Shown here: positions 17,718 through 26,640 of the stretch, piece by piece
Position numbering within the stretch: position 1 is the first letter of the stretch
How the letters are laid out: each line of letters starts with the position of its first letter
Origin: Thermogutta sp039793925
Lineage (GTDB): Bacteria > Planctomycetota > Planctomycetia > Pirellulales > Thermoguttaceae
Assembly: GCF_039793925.1 (NCBI RefSeq)
Contig: NZ_JBAMME010000346.1
Span: forward strand, 1 to 64,000
Length of the DNA: 64,000 bases
Direction: 5' to 3'
The notes under the pieces: generated by a model
Databases searched by the model: none
Seen by the model: only the letters and a program-made list of their open reading frames with translations
Told to the model about the DNA's origin: nothing
Made by a program: the position numbers and the translations under genes

Positions 17718-18779
17718 ATGAGCCCAAGTGACGAACGACCGATCATAGCGATCACAACGGGGGACCCGGCGGGCATCGGCCCGGAAATTGTGGCGGCCGC
17801 GTGGTCCGATCCAACCATTCATGAAATGTGCCGTCCAGTGGTAGTGGGGTATTCGGAGTTTCTCCGACGGGCAGCAGCACTGCGACGCTTGCAGCTTCAG
17901 ATCATCTGCTGTGAGGAACCTGCACGCGCCCAACCTTCGCCGGAAACTCTGGTTTGTATTCCACCAGGAAGTGATCGGGCGCCGGCTGTGCAGATGGGTC
18001 GCATCGATCCTAAAGCTGGGCAGGCCGCTTATGAAGCGATCTTACTCGGCACAGAGCTGGCACTTGCCGACAAGGTCGATGCGCTCGTGACAGCTCCGAT
18101 TAACAAGGAGGCCCTCCACGCAGCGGGCCATCGCTATCCGGGACATACCGAGCTGCTGGCCGAGCTGTGTGGTGCCAGCCAGGTAGGGATGGTGCTTTAT
18201 CTCGGGCCGGGGGCACCGCTGAAAGGGCCGGCTGGACTAGCAATTGTGCACGTCACTCTGCACATGGCGATGAAGGAAATCTTCCGCCATCTCACTGCTG
18301 AGGCGATCCTCAGCAAGATTCGCTTGATTTACGACTTGACCCGTTGTTTGAAAAACGGTCCTCCCCGTATTGGAGTGTGCGCCCTTAACCCCCATGCTGG
18401 CGAAAACGGTCTCTTTGGGAATGAAGAGAACCTCGTGATCACACCAGCGGTTCGTCGTGCCCAGGACGAGGGACTTCTTGTCGAAGGTCCGGTCGCTGCC
18501 GATGCCCTGATGGTGCAAGCGCGCGATGGCCGGTTCGACGGTGTGGTCGCGATGTATCACGATCAGGGCCATATTACGCTGAAATTATTGGGCATGCACC
18601 GGGCGGTCAACATCACTGTGGGGCTCCCCATCATTCGCACGAGCGTGGCTCACGGGACGGCCTTCGACATTGCGGGTCAGGGAAAAGCTAATCCCGGAAG
18701 TTTGATTGAGGCCATCCGCGTGGCAACCCTCCTGGCACGCCGCCGCCGACAAAATAAATCCCCGTCCGGCGCACCATAA
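17718..18779 (+). CDS. pdxA: 4-hydroxythreonine-4-phosphate dehydrogenase
   Basis: A 353-residue NAD-dependent enzyme of pyridoxal 5'-phosphate synthesis by the DXP-dependent route. It oxidises 4-phosphooxy-threonine, which then loses CO2. The N-terminal ITTGDPAGIGPEI, the metal-ligand block HRYPGHTELLAEL and the late MYHDQGHITLKLLG are PdxA signatures. HGTAFDIAGQGKANP near the end completes the active site. I chose ATG 17718 since it has AGGGGAAGGG just upstream and starts immediately before the first strand. A PdxA2-type role on other phosphorylated hydroxy acids cannot be excluded by sequence alone, as pdxJ is not nearby. Confidence 0.93.
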   Translation: MSPSDERPIIAITTGDPAGIGPEIVAAAWSDPTIHEMCRPVVVGYSEFLRRAAALRRLQLQIICCEEPARAQPSPETLVCIPPGSDRAPAVQMGRIDPKAGQAAYEAILLGTELALADKVDALVTAPINKEALHAAGHRYPGHTELLAELCGASQVGMVLYLGPGAPLKGPAGLAIVHVTLHMAMKEIFRHLTAEAILSKIRLIYDLTRCLKNGPPRIGVCALNPHAGENGLFGNEENLVITPAVRRAQDEGLLVEGPVAADALMVQARDGRFDGVVAMYHDQGHITLKLLGMHRAVNITVGLPIIRTSVAHGTAFDIAGQGKANPGSLIEAIRVATLLARRRRQNKSPSGAP

Positions 18780-19221
18780 TTAACAGAGGAAGGCGGGAAA
18801 ATTCCAACCCATTATGCAGTGCGTACAGGCTCGCTATGCGGAGCCCAGACTTTTCGCGCCGATGAGTATTTCCGTAGACCGAATCCCCCTTTTGGACTCT
18901 GCTGCCGCAATAAAGATGTAACTCCAAAGGGGCGAAATCTGGTTATAACATAAACCAGGAAAATCCAGGAAAAGTATGCAGGCTGCGCGTCAGCCCTGGT
19001 ATGCGCAATGTGACGCATTTGCCGGATTTACCAAAGAGAACCGCGAGAAGCTGTCGAAGAATACCGTCAGAAGACCGCGTTGAAACCGTCCGGCCATGGA
19101 GCCTCTGTGGCCCAACGGAAAGCAAAGAATGGTCCATTTTCTCCATTCAGCGCGGGTCACCATCGAGAGGACACGAGCAGTTACGGGATCACCGACATCC
19201 TGGTGTGAGGGGGATAACCCG
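18780..19221. other. intergenic region, possible promoter of the envelope gene set
   Basis: 442 bp upstream of the lipoprotein gene. A TATAAC hexamer near 18944 could be a -10 element, but no good -35 sits at the proper distance. I found no open frame with a ribosome site and no RNA gene. Confidence 0.35.
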
Positions 19222-20373
19222 ATGAGATGTGGAGCTGCCCTTTGTTTGGTATTAGCGGTTGTTGCGGGTTGCAAAGGCCCGTTCCAGCAAAACCTTCCGC
19301 CCGCCCAACAACTCATGGAGATGGGTCCAGGGGTGGGAGGGCCGGGTCCAGGAGTCCAGGCACCGTACGCCCCCATGTTGATGCCGGCCCAGGTGCCGGT
19401 CTCCCAGATTAACTTTATCGGGCCGGAAGGAATGCAAGTCACTTGGGACGTTTCGGCACCGGGTGCCTTCGACTCTGAACCCTTGGTTTGCCCGGGACGC
19501 TACAACTTTCCGCAAGGTGCCATTTATCGCTTGAAGTTGACGAATATTCCCGGTCGGCCCGGCGTTGAGCTGTATCCTACGCTGGAAGTGGCCCCTGCAA
19601 TGCCGCGGACGGAGGCGTTCATTGCCCATAATGCCATCCCCGTTCAGTTCACAGATGAGGACTTCGATCAGGTCCTGAGTGGCAACTTTGTCACCAAGGT
19701 GGTCTATCTCCCGGATCCCAACTACCAGGAGCTTGCCGTGGCAGGCGCTGAAACCCTCGTGAGTACGCGGCTCGATCCAGGAGTGGACCCAATCGTCGAG
19801 GCCGATCGCCGCGGCTCCATCCTGGCGATCATCCGCATGGGGAATCGTGACCTTCAGGTGCCTGGTGATGTGGCAAACGTGGGTCAGGACGTTGTTCCGG
19901 CCGGCGCGCAAGCTAACGGAATGGGCCTCCAGGGTACCCCATTCGCCAACGGTCCCGCCATGGCCGGTGGTGGAACGGTTCCGATGAACTACATCTCGGG
20001 CGTTACTGGTCCTCAGTACGGGATGCCGATGAGTGGCACGCCCATCGGGTTGCCGGGACCGCCCCATGTGCCGCTGGGAGGTCCGGCCGGTCTGCAGAAA
20101 CATGTGATGCGGAATCATACGTTCGTCCACATCCCGCATCCTACCCAGAAAGTGCGAATTGACGTTAAACAGTCGCCGGGAATTAACTATCCGAAGCCCG
20201 CGAATCATGCCTACATTCACGAACAAACAACACCTGGGTTGAGCATCTTCCGGCAACCACACTCTTATGGGCACGAGGTGATCGATGCCACGGCCCAACC
20301 GGTTAATCAGCCTGTGTACGTCGATCCCGGCGTGGACGCAAACGCCGCCGCGGCGAGCAGCCCGGCTCAGTAA
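19222..20373 (+). CDS. predicted lipoprotein, paralogue of the next gene
   Basis: A 383-residue protein. The N-terminus MRCGAALCLVLAVVAGCKG is a lipoprotein signal with a lipobox ending at Cys18, so it is probably an envelope lipoprotein. After a Pro/Gly-rich linker, residues about 60-215 form a domain shared with the next gene. Its marks are IYRLKLTNIPGRPGVELYP, then VQFTDEDFDQVLSGNFVTKV and VYLPDP, and finally a block ending SILAIIRMGNRD. The C-terminal third is Gly/Pro/Met-rich and of low complexity, with histidines near NHTFVHIPHP. I know no named function. The ATG has GAGGGGG upstream. The open frame extends back to 19096 without support. Confidence 0.8.
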   Translation: MRCGAALCLVLAVVAGCKGPFQQNLPPAQQLMEMGPGVGGPGPGVQAPYAPMLMPAQVPVSQINFIGPEGMQVTWDVSAPGAFDSEPLVCPGRYNFPQGAIYRLKLTNIPGRPGVELYPTLEVAPAMPRTEAFIAHNAIPVQFTDEDFDQVLSGNFVTKVVYLPDPNYQELAVAGAETLVSTRLDPGVDPIVEADRRGSILAIIRMGNRDLQVPGDVANVGQDVVPAGAQANGMGLQGTPFANGPAMAGGGTVPMNYISGVTGPQYGMPMSGTPIGLPGPPHVPLGGPAGLQKHVMRNHTFVHIPHPTQKVRIDVKQSPGINYPKPANHAYIHEQTTPGLSIFRQPHSYGHEVIDATAQPVNQPVYVDPGVDANAAAASSPAQ

Positions 20374-20397
20374 TCACCCGCGTACCCCCACGCAGAC

Positions 20398-20407
20398 NNN
20401 NNNNNNN
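20398..20407. other. assembly gap of ten N
   Basis: Ten N between the lipoprotein gene and its terminator-like hairpin. Ten is a conventional scaffold spacer, so the true distance is unknown and small genes could be missing here. Confidence 0.95.
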
Positions 20408-20438
20408 GCTTGATAGTCCTCCGACGTTGGAGTACCCA

Positions 20439-20480
20439 ACCCGTCGTGCTCACTGCCGGCCAGCACGACGGGTGTTTTTG
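20439..20480 (+). terminator. intrinsic terminator
   Basis: ACCCGTCGTGCT (20439-20450) pairs perfectly with AGCACGACGGGT (20462-20473) around an 11-base loop and is followed by GTTTTTG. It would end transcription from the lipoprotein gene, if no gene is hidden in the gap. Confidence 0.85.
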
Positions 20481-20704
20481 TTGGCGGGAGTAGCATTCCG
20501 CCCTGCCGCGAGGCTCTGCAGCGAGTCAGGCTTCTGGGGTTGAACAACCCGCACATTTCAAGATGGATGCCCATTCGAGAGATGGGAGGGCACTCTCGGC
20601 CCGTTGAAATTTGTTGATGAAAAGGCTCGACTTTTGCCGACTTTAAGGGTGAATTCGGTCAAAACAGTTTTGCCGCAAACGTCCCGACAACGGAGAGTCT
20701 CACC
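20481..20704. promoter_or_regulatory. probable promoter region of the second envelope gene
   Basis: 224 bp between the terminator and the GTG of the next gene. Being isolated by a terminator, it should carry a promoter. I could not pick out a confident -35/-10 pair. Confidence 0.4.
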
Positions 20705-21526
20705 GTGCAGGCGGTTCACACGGGGACATGTCCACTACGGTCCACCCACTGGAGATCGACTGTCGTCGCTCTCCTGGTGATGTGGGGTGTACACAGCCTG
20801 CCGGTTGACCAATTGTGGCCTGTGGCGTTTGCTCAAACGGCTGGCTTGCAGCCAGTCTTTTCAATCCAAGCGCCGCCGGGTCTGGTGGGAGCTACCCGGG
20901 CCGCTGGTCCCGGACCGGTGGCCAATTACTTTCAACCGGTGGAAATTCGCGGCCCGCACGGACTGCAAATCGCCTTTGCCGACCAGAACGGTTTCACCGA
21001 GTTCCACAATCTTCCCGTCACGGCGGGGTTGCTGGTGGGTCGTGTTTACCGGTTAAAAGTGGCGGGCATTCCTCAGGCTGAAGGTGTTGAGCTTTTCCCT
21101 TCGCTGGAGGTAATCGACCGGCTCTATCCACCACCGGGACAGGAACGTCATTTCCCGATTATCGTGGAGTTGCATCCTGACGATCTGCGGCTGGCCATGG
21201 AGGGAAAATACGTCACCCGGGTCATCTATCTGGAGGATCCGCAGCAGGCACTTCCCGTGGCGGAGGGAACCGGCGGCCAGCTCTGGTTTGAGGTACGTCA
21301 CGACCAAGATCCGCTCGCGGTGGCGGATGCGCTGGGGCGTCCGCTGGTGATTGTCCGAATGGGTGGTCGTGTTCCGCTTCCTGAGGAGGAATCCAACCCT
21401 GCCTTTCTGTTTGGATCACCGCCTCTGGTCGTTTTTCCACCCAAGGTGAAGGTGTTGCCTGGTCCTCCATCAGGGAATTCCCCGGCCACGGCACCGCATC
21501 CGACACCGGAGGGCCGTCGTCCATGA
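20705..21526 (+). CDS. secreted protein, paralogue of 19222-20373
   Basis: A 273-residue protein with an N-terminal signal peptide (STVVALLVMWGVHSLP, cleavage near AFAQ). Residues about 75-225 align with the preceding lipoprotein: VYRLKVAGIPQAEGVELFP, then VELHPDDLRLAMEGKYVTRV and IYLEDP, and finally LVIVRMGGRVP. The C-terminus is proline-rich. It lacks the lipobox, so it is probably soluble or loosely attached in the periplasm. The GTG start follows GGAGAG at good spacing. Its stop overlaps a possible ATG of the next gene (ATGA at 21523), which suggests translational coupling. Function unknown. Confidence 0.8.
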   Translation: MQAVHTGTCPLRSTHWRSTVVALLVMWGVHSLPVDQLWPVAFAQTAGLQPVFSIQAPPGLVGATRAAGPGPVANYFQPVEIRGPHGLQIAFADQNGFTEFHNLPVTAGLLVGRVYRLKVAGIPQAEGVELFPSLEVIDRLYPPPGQERHFPIIVELHPDDLRLAMEGKYVTRVIYLEDPQQALPVAEGTGGQLWFEVRHDQDPLAVADALGRPLVIVRMGGRVPLPEEESNPAFLFGSPPLVVFPPKVKVLPGPPSGNSPATAPHPTPEGRRP

Positions 21527-21561
21527 ATGGGAGTCTTGTTCGGACTGACGGGGAGACAGGC

Positions 21562-22860
21562 ATGTCGCCTTGGTTACGGTTACTTTTGATTGCGATTTGC
21601 ACACTTATTTTCTGCTCTTGCAAAACGGTGTCGAAAGATGCCGCTCAGATAAGTGGGCGTGCCCCCCTGCCCTCCCCTGATTCCAATCCGTCACAACTCG
21701 CCACGTATTCGGGTCAAGAGGCAGTCCGACCAGTGAGCTATTCTGCTGGGGATGTCGGCCCCGGAGTTTCGTCGAACGCAGGAGCGGCGGAAGTTTCTGA
21801 CGGAGGCCACCCGCTGATGATGGCTTCGCCGACGGTTCCTCCTGCAATTCGGGGACCGATTTATGTGGATGCTCAAGGAAATGTGCTTCCCCGCGGCACC
21901 CCACCAGGTGCGGTAACCGGCGCGTGGACTCCTCCCGGTATTGCCGCCCCCTGGCCGCAGGATGAGTTTCTCGCCGACGGTGGCGACCTTCCCCCATTTG
22001 CCGGGCTGGCCGAGAATGGTGTCACTGGCATCAACCCCGAAGATACCGTGGCAAGGTTTCAAACTGCGGATGGCAAAAGCCGCGTCCAGGCTTTCAATCG
22101 GGTCTTCATTTACAGCCCACGTTTTGCCTCGGTCCGCCAGGTGGTGGGCGTTCAAGCAGACGAACAAGCCGAAAAAGTGGTGGGAGTCTCGACCCCGACC
22201 CATATGGCCCGCATTGAGGAAGTTCAATCCGTGGGGATGGGCACACAAAATTACCAGGCCCGAGCCGGAGTGCAACACCGCGGTCTGGCAATCTTCGAGA
22301 GTGGCCAGCGCGACGGAGCAGTCTCCCAGGCACTGGGACCGCGGGGCTTCTCCGACGCTTTCAAGCCTTACGAGAATTTCAGCCTGATCGTCAAAGGTCA
22401 GATGGTGGCCGACGAAATGCCCACACTGGCCCAAAGCATCCAGGCAGCCATCGCATGGACCGCCGATTCGCAGATTCAGGTGGTGGTGAATGGCCGTGCC
22501 GCATCCGAAGAAGTCGGCGTAAGCCGTGTTCACAGTCTCTATCGCGTGCAAAGCCGTTACGGAGAGGGCAAACTGCGACTGGTCAAAGTCGCATCGACTG
22601 CTACCGCGCTGCCTGGCGAAGCGGTTGATTTTACGCTTCGGTTTGATAACGTGGGCACCGTTCCGATCACGGATCTCGTCATCATCGACAATCTCTCCAC
22701 GCGATTGGAGTACGTCGATGGGTCGTCGCAGGCGAGTAAGGGAGTGGAGTTCTCCGTCCAGCGCAATGAAGCAGGTTCGTTGACCCTCCAGTGGCGATTG
22801 ACCGAGCCACTCCCACCCGGCGAAGGCGGCGTCATTCGCTTCCAGTGCCGAGTGCGATAG
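21562..22860 (+). CDS. lipoprotein with C-terminal DUF11-like domain
   Basis: A 432-residue predicted lipoprotein (LLLIAICTLIFCSCKTV, lipobox Cys about residue 20). The middle (about residues 150-320) has a repeated beta-rich pattern I do not recognise. The last 100 residues form a DUF11-like or TIGR01451-like domain: KVASTATALPGEAVDFTLRF, then TDLVIIDNLSTRLEYVDGS. In other proteins that domain is an Ig-like beta sandwich of large surface proteins. I start at ATG 21562, which has GGGGAGACAGG upstream and gives a clean signal. The alternative ATG at 21523 would overlap the previous stop by four bases. It ends the envelope gene set. Confidence 0.82.
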   Translation: MSPWLRLLLIAICTLIFCSCKTVSKDAAQISGRAPLPSPDSNPSQLATYSGQEAVRPVSYSAGDVGPGVSSNAGAAEVSDGGHPLMMASPTVPPAIRGPIYVDAQGNVLPRGTPPGAVTGAWTPPGIAAPWPQDEFLADGGDLPPFAGLAENGVTGINPEDTVARFQTADGKSRVQAFNRVFIYSPRFASVRQVVGVQADEQAEKVVGVSTPTHMARIEEVQSVGMGTQNYQARAGVQHRGLAIFESGQRDGAVSQALGPRGFSDAFKPYENFSLIVKGQMVADEMPTLAQSIQAAIAWTADSQIQVVVNGRAASEEVGVSRVHSLYRVQSRYGEGKLRLVKVASTATALPGEAVDFTLRFDNVGTVPITDLVIIDNLSTRLEYVDGSSQASKGVEFSVQRNEAGSLTLQWRLTEPLPPGEGGVIRFQCRVR

Positions 22861-23219
22861 TCCGCCCGCTTATCCTGGAATCCGTCGTACCCGGAGACAT
22901 GTGCCCGAGGCCACTTGAGGCGGCTGGCCGATCGCTACGAACGATGTCAATGAGCTGGCCGACCGAATCGGCTTTTTTCCGAGACTCATCCACGGTTACT
23001 CGCACCCGACAGGGTCCCCACATCCGACCTATCCCCACTTGTTGCGAGACATCGCAGGCTCCATGTGCTGAGGACACAAATCGTGAATTGGCCCTACATT
23101 CAAACATTCAAATAGAAACTGAAGCAAGGGGAGCGTAGTGGACCGGGCCACGTGGTGGTAACATACAGGGTTCGCACGTCAAGGGCTTTTTTCCCTTCGG
23201 GATGTATGAGGCACGCGTT
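22861..23219. other. intergenic region
   Basis: 359 bp between the DUF11-like lipoprotein and the aminotransferase gene. No terminator, RNA fold or convincing gene was found. Confidence 0.4.
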
Positions 23220-24335
23220 ATGCTCGACTCTTGGATCGCCCACCGCATGCGCCAGTTTGATGCGTCCGGGATCCGTAAGGTTTTTGAACTCGGTGCTCGG
23301 CTGAAGAATCCTATTAACCTTTCGATCGGACAGCCGGACTTTGATGTTCCCGAGGCGGTCAAGCAGGCAGCAATTGACGCCATTCAAGCGGGAAAAAACG
23401 GTTATTCGGTGACCCAGGGAATCGCCCCTCTACGGGAGAAGTTGCAGGAACTTATCGCTCAGCGCTACGGCCACCCGGATCGCGAAGTTTTCGTGACGAG
23501 CGGTACCAGCGGCGGTCTGGTGCTGGCCATCCTCTCCCTGGTCAACCCAGATGAAGAGGTCATCATTTTTGACCCGTATTTTGTCATGTACGAGGCACTC
23601 ATCCATATCGCCGGCGGCGTGCCTGTGGTGGTTGACACATATCCAGACTTTCGGATCGATGTGAATCGCGTGGAAGCTGCCCTGTCGCCTCGGACGAAAA
23701 TGATCATCGTGAATAGTCCGGCAAATCCAACCGGAGTGGTGGCCAACGAGCAGGAGCTTCGAGATCTCGCCGACTTGGCAGAACGGCGCGGGATCGTGCT
23801 CCTCAGTGACGAAATTTACCGGGACTTCTGCTACGATCAGCCTTTCGTATCCCCGGCTCAGTTCAATCCCTCCACGATTGTCGTGGAAGGATTCAGCAAA
23901 AGTCACGGGATGCCGGGATGGCGGGTCGGTGTGGCCCATGGACCGAGAGCAGTCATCCAACAGATGCTCAAGCTCCAGCAGTATAGTTTTGTGTGTGCCC
24001 CCCAGCCGTTTCAGTGGGCGGCTCTAACGGCTTTGGATGTGGACATGTCAGCCTATTTTGCCGCTTATCGGCGAAAGCGGGATCTGATCGTGGAAGGTCT
24101 CCGTGACATTTATGATCTAGTCACGCCTCACGGTGCATTTTACGCTTTTCCCAAGGCACCCTGGGGGACCGCCACAGAATTCGTCATGGAAGCGATCGAA
24201 AAACACAACCTGCTCATCATTCCGGGCAACGTATTCAGTCGGCGGGACACCCACTTCCGCATTTCCTACGCCGCACCAGACGAGGTCATCCAGCGTGGCA
24301 TTGAGGTCCTACGGCGAATGGCCAGGCGGGTCTAA
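23220..24335 (+). CDS. PLP-dependent aminotransferase, class I/II
   Basis: A 371-residue fold-type I transaminase. The N-terminus has NLSIGQPDFDVPEAV. The PLP-phosphate and ring-binding blocks are TSGTSGGLVLA and VNSPANPTGVV, followed by SDEIYRDFCYD. The Schiff-base lysine is in VEGFSKSHGMPGWRVG (Lys227), and a C-terminal arginine is in HFRISYA. This is the aspartate/aromatic aminotransferase subgroup Ib, whose members use aspartate, aromatic or branched amino acids with 2-oxoglutarate. The specific substrate is not deducible. Start could be ATG 23202 or 23220. I prefer 23220, which has a GAGG ten bases upstream and begins close to the conserved domain. Confidence 0.92.
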   Translation: MLDSWIAHRMRQFDASGIRKVFELGARLKNPINLSIGQPDFDVPEAVKQAAIDAIQAGKNGYSVTQGIAPLREKLQELIAQRYGHPDREVFVTSGTSGGLVLAILSLVNPDEEVIIFDPYFVMYEALIHIAGGVPVVVDTYPDFRIDVNRVEAALSPRTKMIIVNSPANPTGVVANEQELRDLADLAERRGIVLLSDEIYRDFCYDQPFVSPAQFNPSTIVVEGFSKSHGMPGWRVGVAHGPRAVIQQMLKLQQYSFVCAPQPFQWAALTALDVDMSAYFAAYRRKRDLIVEGLRDIYDLVTPHGAFYAFPKAPWGTATEFVMEAIEKHNLLIIPGNVFSRRDTHFRISYAAPDEVIQRGIEVLRRMARRV

Positions 24336-24420
24336 ACCGCGGAGCAAGGTCCCTGTTCGGCTTTGTCAGTCCAGCGGGCTGGCCGGTAAGGAAAAAGTGG
24401 TGAGACACGTGACGGCATTC

Positions 24421-25722
24421 TCAGGCCGTCTTTTGTCTTGCCACGGGATGTCCGAGAAGCGGTTTTCGCCCCTCCACGACGTCCACATCCACGATGTAGC
24501 GGTAGCCGGGCGGCTGATCAGGAAGAGAGAATAAGGCGTCCAGCATGATGCTTTCGACGATCGAGCGTAAACCGCGGGCACCGGTACCCTTCTCGTAGGC
24601 TTTCCTGGCAATAAGCTGGAGAGCTTCGTCGGTGAACTCCAGCTCGGCGTTCTCCATGGCGAATAGTTCCTGATACTGCTTGACCAGCGCGTTTTTCGGC
24701 TCGGTAAGCACTCGGACCATGGCCGGCACATCGAGCGGACGGAGGGCCGTGACCACTGGCAACCGACCGATAAACTCCGGAATCATTCCGAACTCAACCA
24801 GGTCTTCACTTGTCACGTGCGACAGGAGGTATTCACGCCGGAGCTCCTCTTCTGACAGTCCCCCCTGCTTACCCGGGACTCCGGAAGCAAATCCGATGGA
24901 ACGTTTCCCCAACCGTCGCGCAATGATTTCTTCCAGTCCTACAAAGGTCCCGCCGCAGATAAAGAGGATATTCGTCGTATCAACCTGGATGTACTGCTGT
25001 TCGGGATGTTTGCGGCCACCCTGCGGGGGAACGTTGGAAATCGTCCCTTCCAGCATCTTGAGCAGGGCCTGCTGAACCCCCTCTCCCGACACATCGCGCG
25101 TGATCGAGAGGTTGTGGCTAGTTTTGCGGATTTTGTCGATCTCGTCGATATACACAATTCCCCGCTGAGCCGCCTCGATGTCAAAATCTGCCGCGTGGAG
25201 CAATTTGAGGAGAAGATTTTCCACATCTTCTCCCACATAACCTGCCTCCGTGAGTGTTGTGGCATCGCCAATGGCGAAGGGAACATCGAGGAGCTTGGCC
25301 AGGGTCTGCGCGAGGAGTGTTTTTCCGGAGCCCGTCGGACCGATCAGGAGAATGTTGGACTTATCAATCATCACGTCGGACGAGCCGCGATGCATCAGAC
25401 GGCGGTAATGCGTGTACACCGCTACGGCAAGGACTTTCTTGGCCTCTTCCTGCCCTACCACAAATTCGTCGAGCTTGGCCACGATTTCGCGCGGTGTGGG
25501 CACCCGGGCAAAAAGAGGCCGCGCTGTGCCCGTGCGGCGCCGCTCCTGCTCCAAAATCGACTGGCAAAGATCGATGCAATCGCCGCAGATATAGACATCA
25601 CCAGGTCCCTCTACGAGGGGGCCAACATCCCGATAACTTTTGCGGCAAAAGGAACAGAACGCACTCTTTTTGCTCGCACTGGCATTGCGTCGACCCGAGG
25701 TGAAGTCCCGTCCTGTTGGCAT
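24421..25722 (-). CDS. clpX: ATP-dependent Clp protease ATP-binding subunit ClpX
   Basis: A 433-residue AAA+ unfoldase that feeds ssrA-tagged and other substrates to the ClpP peptidase. The N-terminal zinc domain has the four cysteines CSFC and CGDC with normal spacing (residues about 23-50). Walker A is GPTGSGKTLLAQ, Walker B is IVYIDEIDKI, and the sensor and pore regions (TFVGLEEIIARRLG, then EFIGRLPVV) are intact. The C-terminal KGTGARGLRSIVE is the usual arginine sensor 2. clpP is not within the window. The gene converges with the aminotransferase, 85 bp apart, and no clear shared terminator is visible. Confidence 0.96.
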   Translation of the reverse strand: MPTGRDFTSGRRNASASKKSAFCSFCRKSYRDVGPLVEGPGDVYICGDCIDLCQSILEQERRRTGTARPLFARVPTPREIVAKLDEFVVGQEEAKKVLAVAVYTHYRRLMHRGSSDVMIDKSNILLIGPTGSGKTLLAQTLAKLLDVPFAIGDATTLTEAGYVGEDVENLLLKLLHAADFDIEAAQRGIVYIDEIDKIRKTSHNLSITRDVSGEGVQQALLKMLEGTISNVPPQGGRKHPEQQYIQVDTTNILFICGGTFVGLEEIIARRLGKRSIGFASGVPGKQGGLSEEELRREYLLSHVTSEDLVEFGMIPEFIGRLPVVTALRPLDVPAMVRVLTEPKNALVKQYQELFAMENAELEFTDEALQLIARKAYEKGTGARGLRSIVESIMLDALFSLPDQPPGYRYIVDVDVVEGRKPLLGHPVARQKTA

Positions 25723-26009
25723 GCTCGTGATCCCCGGTGGCTAAGACAGTTCCGTATAGACTCCAGGCCCGACCTCGCACAACTCGCGACAGGACACCGC
25801 CCCGCCAAATAGTATGTGCCAGGTTTCGATGCTTTCTCGCCCCTCCTGACATTGATTGGTCATCGGCTATCGGACCACTAAATCGGGTACGCAACACGGG
25901 CCGTGGATGTTATTTGAATAATCAGAACGTCGGGCACTGTCCGAATTTTTTCACATACTTGCTGGTCGTTTTAGCCCCCCTTCGCGCGGGATAACCGTCG
26001 TCTGATCTA
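25723..26009. promoter_or_regulatory. upstream region of clpX
   Basis: 287 bp that should contain the clpX promoter, also downstream of the small membrane protein gene. No CIRCE-type inverted repeat or clear sigma-32-like promoter was seen. Confidence 0.35.
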
Positions 26010-26375
26010 CTACCGGACGACTTTCCCCCGGCCCTCCAGGGAATCCTTCATCTTTTCGGCGATTGCGCGGTATTCGGCGTCGCTTAATCGGCCTTCTCTT
26101 TTCAAACGTTCCAAGTCGAGAAGCGAGTCCTCATGCTCTGCCGCGTCGCTGGTCACTTCACGCCGAAATTTTTGTAGGACGTAGATCCCCACCGCAATAA
26201 AAGCAACGAGCGCCGCCAGCCACGGCAGAAGAGCTACGATGATTTGGAAAGTTCGAAGCATGAGCAACACCGTGTTGTGCACAATGTTTAGGGTGCCTGC
26301 TACCGCTGCTAGAGGGCCCGTCGACGGAGGTTCACTCCACGCTTGCGACTTGCCTGCCCCTAGGATCACGACCAA
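26010..26375 (-). CDS. small membrane protein with SHOCT-like tail
   Basis: A protein of up to 121 residues. One clear membrane segment, IIVALLPWLAALVAFIAVGIYVL, is followed by a charged C-terminal helix pair, LLDLERLKREGRLSDAEYRA. That tail is like the short SHOCT motif found at the ends of many small bacterial membrane proteins. No function is known. The start is unsure: TTG 26375 and GTG 26369 give a longer form with an Ala/Pro-rich lead, and ATG 26261 gives an 83-residue form that starts just before the membrane segment. Residual doubt comes from the lack of a good Shine-Dalgarno site at any of them. Confidence 0.65.
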   Translation of the reverse strand: MVVILGAGKSQAWSEPPSTGPLAAVAGTLNIVHNTVLLMLRTFQIIVALLPWLAALVAFIAVGIYVLQKFRREVTSDAAEHEDSLLDLERLKREGRLSDAEYRAIAEKMKDSLEGRGKVVR

Positions 26376-26640
26376 TTGACACTATTCCCGCATCTCATCA
26401 GTATTGTACCGTATTTTGAGCCGCCAGAGTCTCAGGTGCTGCGCGAGCGGTTTTGCACCAAGACGGGATATTCGGCGTCCGGCGGCCTGGTTGCTTACCA
26501 CTTCGGCTTCTCCCCATTTGAAAACGCGGCTTGTTGACATGGATCCGCGGCAAGGGCTATGCTCAACGATCATTGGAGAGCCGGCCTGGGTCGAATATGG
26601 CTGAGTGCAGATAAATACAAGGGGTGACGAGGAGCGGTAT

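Noticed and set aside
19252..20298. 348-codon leftward open frame
   Set aside because: Antisense to the lipoprotein gene; GC-rich shadow without motifs.
21691..22551. 286-codon leftward open frame
   Set aside because: Antisense to the DUF11-like lipoprotein gene and without motifs.
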